Shown: positions 46,770 to 57,387, numbered from the stretch's first letter. The stretch is DNA of 64,000 bases from Halioglobus sp. (GCA_002699145.1 PABK01000032.1:1-64000); one strand, 5' to 3'. A program made the numbers and translations. Notes: a model not told the origin generated them from the letters alone.

Positions 46770-49055
46770 ATGACAGAACAATCACCAGGGAGAATCCACG
46801 CCATCGCCAGAAAAAAACCCGCAGCCGACACAGGCGCCGGACGCCGCAACCGCTGGTTGCCGTGCCTGTTACTCAGCCTGGGGACCGGCATCAGCAGCGT
46901 GAGTATGGGAGCCCCCAACCCGCAGAAAAACGTCTATTTCGGCGAGCAGCACCTGCATACCAGCCTGTCCTTCGACGCTTTCGCCTTCGGCAACACCCTC
47001 ACCGGGCCGGAAGATTTCTACCGCTACGCCAGGGGCAGGCCGATCAAGCACCCCGGGGGTTACGATGTCAGGATCACCAAACCCCTGGACTGGGGCGCGG
47101 TGACGGAGCACACGGACTACATGGGCGTGGTGCAGCAGGCCAACGACCCGCATTCGCCGCTGCGCAAGTCCTCCGGGTTTGCCGCCGGGCTATTGAAATT
47201 CGCCGCGGAGAAGGACGCCATGCTGACCTTCAAGGCGCTGTCGGCGAGCATCGCGACGGGCCATCCGCTGGAAACGCTCGCCGACCCGGCGGTCGTCAGC
47301 CCGGTGTGGCAACGCATCATCCGCGCGGCGGACGACGCCTACGAGCCGGGCGTCTTCACCTCGTTCACGGCGTTCGAATGGACGTCGACGCCCGGCTCCC
47401 AGAACCTGCATCGCAACGTGTTCTTCCGCGATTCGAAGATCCTGCCCAAGGTGCCCTATTCTTCCCTGGATTCCACCGACCCCATCGACCTGTGGCGCTG
47501 GATGGATGAACAGCGCGCCAGGGGCAGCGAACTGCTGGCGGTGTCGCACAACGGCAATCTCAGCTCCGGTGTGATGTTCCCGCGCCAGCGCGACCACAAA
47601 GGGCAGGCGATCGACCGGGCATGGGCCGAGGCGCGCCTGCGCAACGAACCGCTGACCGAGGTCAAGCAGGTCAAGGGGCAGTCGGAAACCACGCCCGCGC
47701 TGTCCCCCAACGATGAATTCGCCGGCTACGAGGTATTCGTCTGGCAGTTGCTGGGGGCGACTGGCGCGCCGCAGAACTACGGCAGCTACGTGCGCCAGGC
47801 CTATAAGGACGGCCTCGCCATGGGCCAGGGTCTGGGTTTCAATCCCTACCGCATGGGCATGGTGGCGGGCTCGGATTCTCATGTCACCGCCGTGCCCTAC
47901 CGCCAGGAAAACTTTTTCGGTGTGCACGGCACCGTGGACGACAGCCGCGAGAAACGGCTCAACGGCGCGACCGTGCTGGGCCTGAACAGCCTCTGGGTGA
48001 CCCCCGCCGGGCTCAGTGCCGTATGGGCCCAGGAGAACACGCGCGAGGCGATCTTCGATGGCCTCAGGAACGCCGAGACCTACGCCACCAGTGGCACGCG
48101 TATCGTGTTGCGCGTGTTCGGCGGCTGGGAGTTTCCCGGCGACCTGCTGCAGCAACGCGACTGGCTCACCACGGCCTACGAGACGGGTGTGCCGATGGGC
48201 GGCGAACTGACTGCACGCAGCGGCAATGGCGCGCCGGTGCTGGCCATTTGGGCGACACGCGACCCGGACGCCGCCAATCTCGACCGCATCCAGGTCATCA
48301 AGGGCTGGAGCAAACACGGGCAGTCCTTCGAGCAGGTCTACGACGTGGCCTGGGCCGGCGAGCGCGAACCGGACAAGAACAGCGGCAGACTACCCACCAT
48401 CCAATCCACGGTGGACCTGAACACCGGCGAGTACAGCAACACGGTCGGCGAGGCGGAACTGAAGACGCTGTGGACGGACCCGGATTTCGACCCCGCGCTG
48501 GATGCGTTCTACTACGTGCGCGTACTGGAGATCCCCACGCCGCGCTGGAGCACCATCCAGGCCGCCCAGGCCGGACGGCTGCCGCCGAGCGGCGCCGGCT
48601 ACACCGCGATCATCCAGGAACGCGCCTGGGGCACCCCCATCTGGTATGTGCCCGACGAGAAGGCGCGCCGTGGCGCCGGAGAAGGCCTCACCGTGGAACA
48701 ACTGCTCAAACAGGGCGGCGTGGCGCTGGACAACGACGCGCTGACGCAACTGGTGCAGGGCAAGTCATTCAACGTGCGTAACCGCGTTACCGGCAAGACC
48801 CACACCATCCTCTACGGCACTGACGGGCGCCGCCTGGTCACCGCTGTCGACGGCCAGCCCCAGGGACTGAGTGAGATGGGTGGAATGTTGCACAGCAATG
48901 CGCCGGACTACGAAATCCGCGACGGGCGATTGATCACGATCATCGCGGGAACGCCACTGGAAATCACCGTGTACAGGCTCGGCGACAAATACCTGGCGGC
49001 GCGACGCGGGGAGTACGGCTTCGTCAATTACGACGTCGCGCCGGTAAAAACCTGA
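46770..49055 (+). CDS. DUF3604-family exported protein
   Basis: NVYFGEQHLHTSLSFDAFAFGNTLTGPEDFYRYARGRPIKHPGGYDVRITKPLDWGAVTEHTDYMGVV; MGMVAGSDSHVTAVPYRQENFFGVHG. Confidence 0.9.
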   Translation: MTEQSPGRIHAIARKKPAADTGAGRRNRWLPCLLLSLGTGISSVSMGAPNPQKNVYFGEQHLHTSLSFDAFAFGNTLTGPEDFYRYARGRPIKHPGGYDVRITKPLDWGAVTEHTDYMGVVQQANDPHSPLRKSSGFAAGLLKFAAEKDAMLTFKALSASIATGHPLETLADPAVVSPVWQRIIRAADDAYEPGVFTSFTAFEWTSTPGSQNLHRNVFFRDSKILPKVPYSSLDSTDPIDLWRWMDEQRARGSELLAVSHNGNLSSGVMFPRQRDHKGQAIDRAWAEARLRNEPLTEVKQVKGQSETTPALSPNDEFAGYEVFVWQLLGATGAPQNYGSYVRQAYKDGLAMGQGLGFNPYRMGMVAGSDSHVTAVPYRQENFFGVHGTVDDSREKRLNGATVLGLNSLWVTPAGLSAVWAQENTREAIFDGLRNAETYATSGTRIVLRVFGGWEFPGDLLQQRDWLTTAYETGVPMGGELTARSGNGAPVLAIWATRDPDAANLDRIQVIKGWSKHGQSFEQVYDVAWAGEREPDKNSGRLPTIQSTVDLNTGEYSNTVGEAELKTLWTDPDFDPALDAFYYVRVLEIPTPRWSTIQAAQAGRLPPSGAGYTAIIQERAWGTPIWYVPDEKARRGAGEGLTVEQLLKQGGVALDNDALTQLVQGKSFNVRNRVTGKTHTILYGTDGRRLVTAVDGQPQGLSEMGGMLHSNAPDYEIRDGRLITIIAGTPLEITVYRLGDKYLAARRGEYGFVNYDVAPVKT

Positions 49056-49087
49056 ATGAGCAACCATCCACTGACAAGGTACTCGCG

Positions 49088-49816
49088 ATGAAAACTCCTC
49101 AAACAGCGCCCCTGCTGAGCTCATTGCTGGCCGCGCTACTGCTGGCGTGGACGCCGGCCACACTCGCCCAGGGCGCCTCGCCCCAACAGCGCGTGGATAC
49201 ACTCAAGCAGTGGCTCGCCGCCAGCCAGCAATCGATCAGGCAGTACGAGTGGGTGCAGACGAGCACGGTTACCGTCGATGGCAAAACGCAGAAAAAACAG
49301 CAATTTCATTGCTACTACGGCGTCGACGGAAAGCTGCAGAAAGTACAGGTCGGCGACGATGGCTCCACCGAGAAGGGCATGAAAATCATGCTGCCGCCCG
49401 CCATGATCCTGTCGAAGATCGCCGAACACCACGCGCAGGAAGTGCAGGAATTCGCAGCCAGCGCCGAGCAACTCGTGCACAGCTACCTGCCCACCGACCC
49501 CGCCAACATCCAGGCGTCGATGAACGCCGGGAAGATGTCGCTGAATCCGGCGGGCCAACGGGTGAAGCTGGGGTTTGCCGACTACCTCAAGGCCGGGGAC
49601 ACGTTAGGGGTCGAGATGGAAATCCCCACCAGCAGGCTGATTGCTGTATCCGTTGAAACCTATGTCGACAAGCCCGAGGACGCCGTGCAGTTCGACGCGC
49701 AGATGGGCGTCCTGCCCGACGGCACGATTTACGCCTCGCATATCACCCTGTCGGCGCCATCGAAGAAGCTGAACATCGTGATCGACAATTCCGGGCACCG
49801 GCCCGCATCGAGCTGA
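49088..49816 (+). CDS. Hypothetical exported protein
   Basis: 242 aa, signal peptide MKTPQTAPLLSSLLAALLLAWTPATLAQ; good coding context in a co-directional block. Confidence 0.7.
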   Translation: MKTPQTAPLLSSLLAALLLAWTPATLAQGASPQQRVDTLKQWLAASQQSIRQYEWVQTSTVTVDGKTQKKQQFHCYYGVDGKLQKVQVGDDGSTEKGMKIMLPPAMILSKIAEHHAQEVQEFAASAEQLVHSYLPTDPANIQASMNAGKMSLNPAGQRVKLGFADYLKAGDTLGVEMEIPTSRLIAVSVETYVDKPEDAVQFDAQMGVLPDGTIYASHITLSAPSKKLNIVIDNSGHRPASS

Positions 49817-49819
49817 GCG

Positions 49820-50638
49820 ATGGGAACTCGTTTGCTCTCCCGGGTGCTTGCCCCGCTGGCCCTGGTTGCCGCGCTGGCCGCCGGCACAGCCCTGGCACAG
49901 AATGAGGTCGGGGCCGCCGCTGGACAGCCCCTGCCATGGGACAAGCGCGCTCACGGGATGCTGCTGGACATGGCGCAACACCTCGAAAAGCTGCAGAACT
50001 TCCAGGTCTCCATCCGCGCCGGTTACGATGCCATGCAGGCCGATGGACAGCTGCTGGAGTTCCTCGAGCGCCGCGAGGTTCGGGTGGCGCGCCCCTCCCT
50101 GCTGCGCGTCGACGAGGCCGGCGCCGATGGCAGGCCAACGTCGCTGATATTCGATGGCGAGCAAATCACGGTGTACGACGGCACGCACAATGTCTTCGCG
50201 CTGGCGCCGCAACCTGGCGGTATCGACGATGCGATGGTGTACCTGCTGCGCGACCTGCAGATGCGTCTGCCCCTGGGCATGATGTTCACCACCTACTTTT
50301 CGCAGGAACTGCAGCGGCGGCTGCTGTCAGTCGCCTACGTGGAGCAGAGTTACGCATTCGCGCAGCCGACTCATCACATTGCCGGTCGCACCGGCTGGCT
50401 GGATTTCCAGGTGTGGCTGCCGGTAGCGGGTGAACCCCTGCCGCGCAGAATCGTCCTCACCTACCGCGGCGCGCCGGGCCACCCACAGCACTGGATGGAC
50501 TTCGACGCATGGCACACCGACAGTAGCCACGACACGACTGCCTTCGACTTCGAACCGCCAGCGGAGGCGACACAGATTCTCTTTGCGGTGCAAGTACCGC
50601 CTGAGCACGCCAGCGGGCAAGCGGGAGAAGCACCATGA
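49820..50638 (+). CDS. DUF2092-like exported protein
   Basis: HLEKLQNFQVSIRAGYDAMQADGQLLEFLERREVRVARPSLLRVDEAG...FDGEQITVYDGTHNVFA. Confidence 0.78.
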   Translation: MGTRLLSRVLAPLALVAALAAGTALAQNEVGAAAGQPLPWDKRAHGMLLDMAQHLEKLQNFQVSIRAGYDAMQADGQLLEFLERREVRVARPSLLRVDEAGADGRPTSLIFDGEQITVYDGTHNVFALAPQPGGIDDAMVYLLRDLQMRLPLGMMFTTYFSQELQRRLLSVAYVEQSYAFAQPTHHIAGRTGWLDFQVWLPVAGEPLPRRIVLTYRGAPGHPQHWMDFDAWHTDSSHDTTAFDFEPPAEATQILFAVQVPPEHASGQAGEAP

Positions 50639-51471
50639 GTACACTGGACAACCGCCTCTTGCTGGCCTGCACAGTTGCGCTGCTGTGTGCACTGGCCACG
50701 GGCGATGCGCTGGCACGCGGCGGAGCGCACAGTGGCTTCGGCGGTCAGGGCGGCTTCTCCCGTGACGGCGAAGCCCGTGGCGGGAGATTCTCCGGCGGCG
50801 GCAGTTTCCAGGGCAATCGCTCCGGGGAGCTGCAATCGGGCTCCGCACAGGCATCGGAGAATCGCTCTCAGCGGCAGCAGTCAATGAGTAGCACCAGCAC
50901 GGAAAACCAGGCGCAACGCCAGGAATCCATCTCGAACAACCAGTCCCAGCGGCAGGAGACGACCTCATCCAACCAGGCATCGCGACAGGAGTCGCGCAAC
51001 CAGAACGTCGACACCCGCCAGAGCGAGGCGACCGAACGCAGTGAAAACCGCACGGACGCCTTCAGCGACACCTATCGATACCCGGGATACGGCGGGTATC
51101 ACTACGACGATGATGACGATGACGGCGAGAAAGTCGCCGCTTTCGCCATCGGCGCCCTCGCCGGCGCTGCAGTCGGAGCGAGCGTGGCCTCATCGAAAAA
51201 CACAGCGCAAACGCAACAGCAGACCGCGGCGACTGCGCCGCAGGGCACAACCCCATCGCAGCAGACCACCACGAACACGACCAACATCTACTACAACACA
51301 CCGGCACCGGCGGCAGCACCCGCGCCTGCTCAGCCGATTAGATCACTGCCGTGCAACGCGAACGTCATCAATCGCCAGGGCGTCATGTACTACCAGTGCG
51401 GTCAGGACTACTACATGCAGACCTTCGGCAGCAACGGCCCCGTATACATGCAGGTGGCACCGCCAGCCTGA
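50635..51471 (+). CDS. Exported low-complexity (Gln/Ser/Arg-rich) protein with glycine-zipper-like segment
   Basis: ATGA overlap with the upstream gene; repeated QRQES/ENQ/SNQ motifs; DDDDDDGEKVAAFAIGALAGAAVGASVASS. Confidence 0.7.
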   Translation: MSTLDNRLLLACTVALLCALATGDALARGGAHSGFGGQGGFSRDGEARGGRFSGGGSFQGNRSGELQSGSAQASENRSQRQQSMSSTSTENQAQRQESISNNQSQRQETTSSNQASRQESRNQNVDTRQSEATERSENRTDAFSDTYRYPGYGGYHYDDDDDDGEKVAAFAIGALAGAAVGASVASSKNTAQTQQQTAATAPQGTTPSQQTTTNTTNIYYNTPAPAAAPAPAQPIRSLPCNANVINRQGVMYYQCGQDYYMQTFGSNGPVYMQVAPPA

Positions 51472-51560
51472 ATGGCCGCCAGCCCGGGCCTCTGCCCCAC
51501 GGGTATGGATTCCACCGGCGACAACCAGTTAATGGCAGGCGTCACACAAGGAGATAACAA

Positions 51561-52292
51561 ATGACACGAGCAAAACAGGTTGCGGCATGCGCCGGACTGG
51601 CCCTGTCCCTGGCACTGAACCCCGCCAGCGGCGAGAAAATGCAGGACTGGTCGTTCGAGGTGGCCCCCTATCTCTGGGCGATGGGTATCGACGGAGATCT
51701 CGACATCGGCAGGATCGACTACGATGCCTCCGCCAGCTTTTCCGATATTCTCGACCAGGCGGAGTACGGCGCCCAGGTGTTGCTGGAAGCCAACCGGGGA
51801 CGCTGGGTGAATTTTCTGCAGATCGACTACGGCGTACTGCAGAGCGATGACATCAGCGGGCCACTTGACCTGGCGAATGTGGAAATCGAGGTCACCAGCG
51901 CCCTGGCCACCCTCACCAGCGGCTATCGCGCCCCACTGGGGGAACGTCATAGCGTGGACTTCATGCTCGGCGTGCGTTTTGCCGGTTTCGAACTGGACGT
52001 GGATAACAGCCTGCTCGGCAAGAGCACAACCCAGGAGGAGGTCTTCGACGCGATACTCATGCTCCGGCCCCGCATCGTCCTGTCTGAAAACTGGACGCTG
52101 ATGACCTCGGCTTCCGTGGGCGCCGGCGATTCGGACCTGGTCTGGGAGATGTTCCCGGAGCTGATCTACCAGCCCGGCGCGCTGACGTTCAGGCTCGGCT
52201 ACCGCGAGCTGAACTACGAGTTCGAACAGGGCAATGCCGAGCTGGACATCAGCATGCCGGGCCTGGTAGCTGGCGTGGGTTTCGTGTTCTGA
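51561..52292 (+). CDS. Outer-membrane beta-barrel-like protein
   Basis: WSFEVAPYLWAMGIDGDLDIGRIDYDASASFSDILDQAEYGAQVLLEA; C-terminal GLVAGVGFVF. Confidence 0.75.
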   Translation: MTRAKQVAACAGLALSLALNPASGEKMQDWSFEVAPYLWAMGIDGDLDIGRIDYDASASFSDILDQAEYGAQVLLEANRGRWVNFLQIDYGVLQSDDISGPLDLANVEIEVTSALATLTSGYRAPLGERHSVDFMLGVRFAGFELDVDNSLLGKSTTQEEVFDAILMLRPRIVLSENWTLMTSASVGAGDSDLVWEMFPELIYQPGALTFRLGYRELNYEFEQGNAELDISMPGLVAGVGFVF

Positions 52293-52357
52293 CCCAGGCA
52301 GTCACCGGCGTTTCAGAGCTGGCGCCAGGCCTGCAGGCGCGGTCGTTTCTCGCCCTT

Positions 52358-54145
52358 TCAACCCTCGCGCTGTTGCTGCGCCTGCCACAGCGCCGCGTAG
52401 CGCCCGCCCGCCGCCAGCAGTTCCCGGTGTGTCCCCGTCTCCGCCACCACCCCCTGGTGCAGCACCACGATGGCCTGCGCATCGATCACCGTGGACAGGC
52501 GATGGGCAATCACCAGGCTGGTGTGTTCACGGGATATCTCGCGCAGGGCGTCCAGGATCGCCTGCTCCGAGCGGCTGTCCAGGGAGGACGTGGCCTCGTC
52601 GAAGACCAGGATGGGCGGTCGCTTGAGTATCGTGCGCGCGATGGACACGCGCTGGCGCTCACCGCCGGACAGTTTCAGCCCGCGTTCGCCGACCAGGGTC
52701 GCCCCGCCCTCGGGCAGGCCGTCGATGAAGGCGTCCAGGTGAGCCAGCCTGATCGCCTCTTCCACGGCGGCGTCCGTAGCGCGCGGGTTGCCGTAGCGCA
52801 CATTCTCGAAAATCGTGTCGTTGAACAGCACGGTGTCCTGCGGCACGATGCCGATGGCCGCACGCAGGGTCGCCTGGGTAACCCCGCGAATATCCTGCCC
52901 GTCGATCAGGATCCGGCCACCGTCCGGGTCGTAGAAGCGAAACAGCAGCTTCACCAGCGTGGACTTTCCCGCACCGCTGGCTCCCACCACCGCGACCTTC
53001 TGCCCCGGCTCGATGACAAAGCTGACATCGTGCAGGATGGGCCGCGCCGGGTCGTAGGCGAAGCTGACCCGGTTGAACTCGATGCGGCCTCGTTGCACTG
53101 CAAGTGCGGGCGCGCCCGGCGCATCCGTGACCGTCGGCTGCAGGCGCAACAGCGCGAACATCTGCTCGATATTGGCCATGGAACCCTTGATCTCGCGGAA
53201 TACGAAGCCGAGAAAGCCCAGCGGCATGAACAACTGGATCATGAACTGGTTGATGAGGATGAAGTCGCCGAGGCTCAGGCTGCCCTCCCTGACACGCCAG
53301 GCGGCCAGGCCGATCATGGCAGTCTGGGAGACGGCGATGATCAGGGCCTGGCCGCCGTTGAGCCCGAACAATGACAGGCGGTTGCGGCGCCTGGCCAGCT
53401 CCCACTTCTGCAGTTCGCTATCGTAGCGCCGCGCCTCGAAGTCCTCGTTGTTGAAGTACCTGACCGTTTCGAAGTTGAGCAGGCTGTCCACGGCGCGGGT
53501 ATTGCTGTTCGAGTCCGCCTCGTTCATCTCGCGCACGAAGCGGGTGCGCCACTCGGTGGCGCGCAGGGAAAACCAGCCGTACAGGAATACCGACACCAGC
53601 GTGATGCCGGCAAACCCCGGTCCGTAGTTGAACAACAGGATACCCGCCACCATGGCGATCTCGAACAGGGTTGGCGCAATGTTGAAGACGAAGAAACGCA
53701 GCAGAAAGCTCACCCCGGTGACGCCGCGCTCGATATCCCTGGCCAGGCCGCCGGTGCGCCGGTTCAGGTGGTACTCCAGGTCCAGCGAGTGAACGTGCCG
53801 GAACACCCGCAGGCCGATCTCGCGCATGGCGCGTTCGGTGACGCGCCCGAAGATCGTATCGCGCAACTCGGCGAAGAGGACATTGGCAAAGCGCGCCGCT
53901 CCGTAGGCCAGCACCAGGCCCAGCAACACCGAGGTGAGCAGCGTTGCGGAGCTGGCGCCCTCCAGCGAATCCACCAGTTGCTTGAGCAGGAAGGGAATGA
54001 CCAGGATGGCGCCCTTGGCGGCGAGCAGGCACAACATGGCCACGGTGACCCTGCCGCGGGAGTGGCGCAAGTAGGGGACCAGGTGGCGCAAAATGCGCCA
54101 GTTGACGGGGGTGTCGGTCTGCTCTGAGAAATTGCCGTGGCGCAT
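52358..54145 (-). CDS. ABC transporter, Atm1/HMT1-type fused permease-ATPase
   Basis: TM N-terminus; VEHSLDLEYHLNRRTGGLARDIERG; Walker A VVGASGAGKSTLVKLLFRFYDPDGG; signature LSGGERQRVSIARTILKRPPILVFDEATSSLD. Confidence 0.93.
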   Translation of the reverse strand: MRHGNFSEQTDTPVNWRILRHLVPYLRHSRGRVTVAMLCLLAAKGAILVIPFLLKQLVDSLEGASSATLLTSVLLGLVLAYGAARFANVLFAELRDTIFGRVTERAMREIGLRVFRHVHSLDLEYHLNRRTGGLARDIERGVTGVSFLLRFFVFNIAPTLFEIAMVAGILLFNYGPGFAGITLVSVFLYGWFSLRATEWRTRFVREMNEADSNSNTRAVDSLLNFETVRYFNNEDFEARRYDSELQKWELARRRNRLSLFGLNGGQALIIAVSQTAMIGLAAWRVREGSLSLGDFILINQFMIQLFMPLGFLGFVFREIKGSMANIEQMFALLRLQPTVTDAPGAPALAVQRGRIEFNRVSFAYDPARPILHDVSFVIEPGQKVAVVGASGAGKSTLVKLLFRFYDPDGGRILIDGQDIRGVTQATLRAAIGIVPQDTVLFNDTIFENVRYGNPRATDAAVEEAIRLAHLDAFIDGLPEGGATLVGERGLKLSGGERQRVSIARTILKRPPILVFDEATSSLDSRSEQAILDALREISREHTSLVIAHRLSTVIDAQAIVVLHQGVVAETGTHRELLAAGGRYAALWQAQQQREG

Positions 54146-54407
54146 ACGGGCATTCTAACCTGAATCGCCCCCGCCATCGGAATTGCCGGCGACCTCTGCG
54201 CCAGGCACCGTGCCGTGAGGCCGGGCGGCAAACCTGTATTGACTGGATCGCCGTGTTTATCGAAGATACGCAGCCGGGACGCTGGAGCGGCGCCCCTTCC
54301 CTTGGCACGGCAGCGGACGCCTTCCCAGGCCGGGATCACTACCAGCTGTCACCGAGGACCAGGCCCTGATTTCCAAGCAGTTACAACAATCCGACCTCAA
54401 TCTCTTC

Positions 54408-55274
54408 GTGGTATTCGCCACGATCTACCGGGAGCGCAGTATCACGCGGGCAGCCGAGGCCTTGCACGTTTCCCAGCCCGCGGTGAGCGCCAGTGTCGCC
54501 AAGCTGCGCGAAATCTACCAGGACCCCCTGTTCGTCAGGTCGCGCCAGGGGGTGACGCCGACCAACCTGTCGCGCTCCCTGATCGGCCCGATTACCGAAT
54601 CGCTGGCGCTGCTCGACAAGACGATGCTGGAAGCCACCGGCTTCGACCCCGCCACCTCACAGCGCACGATCTCGTTCAGTGTCGGCGACCTCGCCGAGGT
54701 GCTGTTCCTCACGCCCCTGGTGCACACGATACAGGCGCTGGGCTCGGGCATCACCGTGCACAACCAGCAGGTCCTGGACCAGGAGATACACGACAAGCTC
54801 GTATCGGGAGAGCTGGACTTTGCCATCGAGTACTTCCAGATCGACGAGAGCATGCTCGGCCGCCAGCTGCTGCTGAACGACGACTTCGTCTGCGTGGTCA
54901 ACAACAACAACCCCTGCCTGGAGCAGGAATGGAACCTCGAGTGCTACCTCGCCCAGGACCATCTGCTGGTATCTACCCGGCCCCACGGTGCGGGCTATGT
55001 CGATACGGTGCTGGAGCAGCAGGGCCTGTCGCGACGGATACTGGTGAGAGTGCAACACTGCCTGGTTGCCGAACCCATGGTGCTGCAAAACCAGGTCTGC
55101 CTGACGGTGCCGCGCAAGCTCGTGGACTGCTGCATGGACGCCAGCCAGCTAAGCATCCTGCCAGTGCCGTTCGAGATGCCACAGCTGGAACTGTGGCTGT
55201 ACTGGCACCAGAACAGCGAGAGCAGCGCCGCTCACCGCTGGGTGCGGGAACTGATCACGCAGCCGGCCCACTGA
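54408..55274 (+). CDS. LysR-family transcriptional regulator (true start probably upstream)
   Basis: LNLFVVFATIYRERSITRAAEALHVSQPAVSASVAKLREIYQDPLFVRSRQGVTPTNLS; the reading frame continues upstream without an ATG. Confidence 0.88.
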   Translation: MVFATIYRERSITRAAEALHVSQPAVSASVAKLREIYQDPLFVRSRQGVTPTNLSRSLIGPITESLALLDKTMLEATGFDPATSQRTISFSVGDLAEVLFLTPLVHTIQALGSGITVHNQQVLDQEIHDKLVSGELDFAIEYFQIDESMLGRQLLLNDDFVCVVNNNNPCLEQEWNLECYLAQDHLLVSTRPHGAGYVDTVLEQQGLSRRILVRVQHCLVAEPMVLQNQVCLTVPRKLVDCCMDASQLSILPVPFEMPQLELWLYWHQNSESSAAHRWVRELITQPAH

Positions 55275-55284
55275 ACTCATGACA

Positions 55285-56130
55285 TTACGGCAGCCCGGCG
55301 TGGGCGACGTCCACGCGTACCGCCTGCACGCTGCCGGCGCGCTGCGACAAGGTCACCGCGGGGTCGTGATGCGGCGCCAGGCAAACATACAACGTGCACC
55401 CGTCGTCCCCACCCAGCATGCAGGCATAGGGCTGCGCCTCGCCAAAATCCAGGCGCTGCAGCACCGCCCCACCCTGCTGTACACGCAGCACCTGGCCGGC
55501 GTAGGGAGAGGCGAGCCAGATACAACCCTGGGCATCCAGACAGATGCCGTCCGGTACGTGATCACCGAGTTGCGCCCATACTGAGCGCTGCGCCAGCGCG
55601 CCGTCGCTGCCGATACTGAAACTGGTCAGGCGGTTGGCCAGCGACTCGGCGACAATCAGCGTCGCGCCATCGGGCGTGATGACACTGCCGTTTGGGGTGA
55701 GCATGTCCCTGGCCGCGACGGACACCGCGCCGTCCGGGCGCACCATTGCCACGTTCGTCTCCCTGGGCTCCTCACCGCCGTTGAAGTCGAACCCGATGTT
55801 GCCGACGTACGCATTGCCAGAGGCGTCCACCACCATATCATTGCTCTGGCCGTGGTGCACAGAGGCCAGGTCCGCGTAGACCTGCAACTGCTGCGCCGCA
55901 TCCATTACGTACAGCCGGCGCTGCTCCATCGACGCCACCAGCAGTCGCCCGTCGGGCAACCAGCCGAGTCCGGCCGCGCGGCCGGGCACGTCGATCCGAT
56001 GGACCAGCCCGCCGGCCGCGTCCAGGCAGAACACCTGGCCGCTGTGCTGGTCGGAAAACCACAGACAGCCGTCGCGCCAGCGCGGGCACTCGGGAAACGC
56101 GACGCCGTCGACAAGAACCTCGCCCTTCAC
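55285..56130 (-). CDS. SMP-30/gluconolactonase-like (LRE) family protein
   Basis: FPECPRWRDGCLWFSDQHSGQVFCLD; NAYVGNIGFDFNGGEEPRETNVAMVRPDG; NGSVITPDGATLIVAES; DGICLDAQGCIWLA. Confidence 0.9.
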   Translation of the reverse strand: MKGEVLVDGVAFPECPRWRDGCLWFSDQHSGQVFCLDAAGGLVHRIDVPGRAAGLGWLPDGRLLVASMEQRRLYVMDAAQQLQVYADLASVHHGQSNDMVVDASGNAYVGNIGFDFNGGEEPRETNVAMVRPDGAVSVAARDMLTPNGSVITPDGATLIVAESLANRLTSFSIGSDGALAQRSVWAQLGDHVPDGICLDAQGCIWLASPYAGQVLRVQQGGAVLQRLDFGEAQPYACMLGGDDGCTLYVCLAPHHDPAVTLSQRAGSVQAVRVDVAHAGLP

Positions 56131-57351
56131 TCAATCACCTTTCTCGCAGTCCCTGAGGATTTCACCCAGTTTCTTGATGCCCTTCTCGATGGTCTCGAAG
56201 CTGACCCTGGCAAAGGCGATGCGAATAAACTGGCGCGAGTCGTCCGCCGTGTCAAACCGCTCGCCGGGGCGGAAGTAGATGCCGGCGTCGACCGCCAGTT
56301 CCGCCGCCCGCAACCAGTCCACCCGCTGGTCGACCTCGACCCAGATATAGAAAGACCCCTGGGGAATGTCGAAACTGACATAGTCGCCGCAATGGCTGTT
56401 CAACGCCTGCACCACGGCATCGCGCTTGCGATGGTACAGCGCGTTCGCCTTCTCCAGGTGCGCATCCAGCAAACCGTCCTCGATGTAGCGCTGCGCCAGG
56501 CGCGCCATCCACTGGCTGACACCCAGGTCCTGGCGTACCGCGCCCATGGCGTTGATCAGGCTCGGGTCTCCCGCCATCCAGCCGATGCGCAGTCCCGGCG
56601 CCAGCGTTTTACTCAGTGAGTTGTCGTGGATGACACGGCCGGAATCATCCAGGCTCAGCAGGGAGGGAATCTCCTCGCCCTCATAGCGCATCTCGCCGTA
56701 CACGTAGTCCTCGTGGATGAGGAAATCGTGCGCGGCGGCGAGATCCAGCAGCCGGTGTCGCCGGGGGAGACTCAGCACCACGCCGGTGGGCATCTGGAAG
56801 GTCGAAATCGTGTACACGAGCTTGACGCGCTTGCCGTCGCGACGGCACTCGTCCAGCACCGCCTCGAGGGCGTCCATGTTCATGCCATCCTGGTCGACCG
56901 GCACACTGATGACCTCGGCGCCGGCGCTTTTCATGTAGTTGACCGCGTAGGGGAAGGTCGCCGCCTCGACGATCGCCACATCGCCCTGTTCCAGACAGGC
57001 GGACGCGGCCAGTGAAATCGCCTGCACGGAGCCGGAAGTGAGGATGAAATTGTCCGCGGTAAAATCGCTGCGCCCGTGCTTGGCGCCATAACGCTGCGCC
57101 AGCGCGTTGCGCAGTCCGCGGCTGCCGAACACGAGTTCCTCGTAGCCCACGCTGGGATCGAAATAGTCCAGTACGTCGCTGCCGTCGTTCTGGAAAAGTT
57201 CCTGTGTCAGCCTGGCCATATCCTCCATCGGGAAGGTCTCGGTCGAGGCCAGCCCCTGGTCGAAATTGAACGTTATCGGCTGATCCGGCCCCGGAAAAAT
57301 AAAGGGCTTTCCATCCCCTGCCCTGGTGGCAAGCAAATGCGTCATGTCCAT
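56131..57351 (-). CDS. PLP-dependent class I/II aminotransferase
   Basis: ILTSGSVQAISLAASACLEQGDVAIVEAATFPYAVNYMKSAGAEVISVPVDQDGM; VYTISTFQMPTGVVLSLPRRHRLLDLA; DNSLSKTLAPGLRIGWMAG. Confidence 0.92.
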   Translation of the reverse strand: MDMTHLLATRAGDGKPFIFPGPDQPITFNFDQGLASTETFPMEDMARLTQELFQNDGSDVLDYFDPSVGYEELVFGSRGLRNALAQRYGAKHGRSDFTADNFILTSGSVQAISLAASACLEQGDVAIVEAATFPYAVNYMKSAGAEVISVPVDQDGMNMDALEAVLDECRRDGKRVKLVYTISTFQMPTGVVLSLPRRHRLLDLAAAHDFLIHEDYVYGEMRYEGEEIPSLLSLDDSGRVIHDNSLSKTLAPGLRIGWMAGDPSLINAMGAVRQDLGVSQWMARLAQRYIEDGLLDAHLEKANALYHRKRDAVVQALNSHCGDYVSFDIPQGSFYIWVEVDQRVDWLRAAELAVDAGIYFRPGERFDTADDSRQFIRIAFARVSFETIEKGIKKLGEILRDCEKGD

Positions 57352-57387
57352 CGAGTCATTACTCCTTGAAAATCGACTGTTGGTGGA

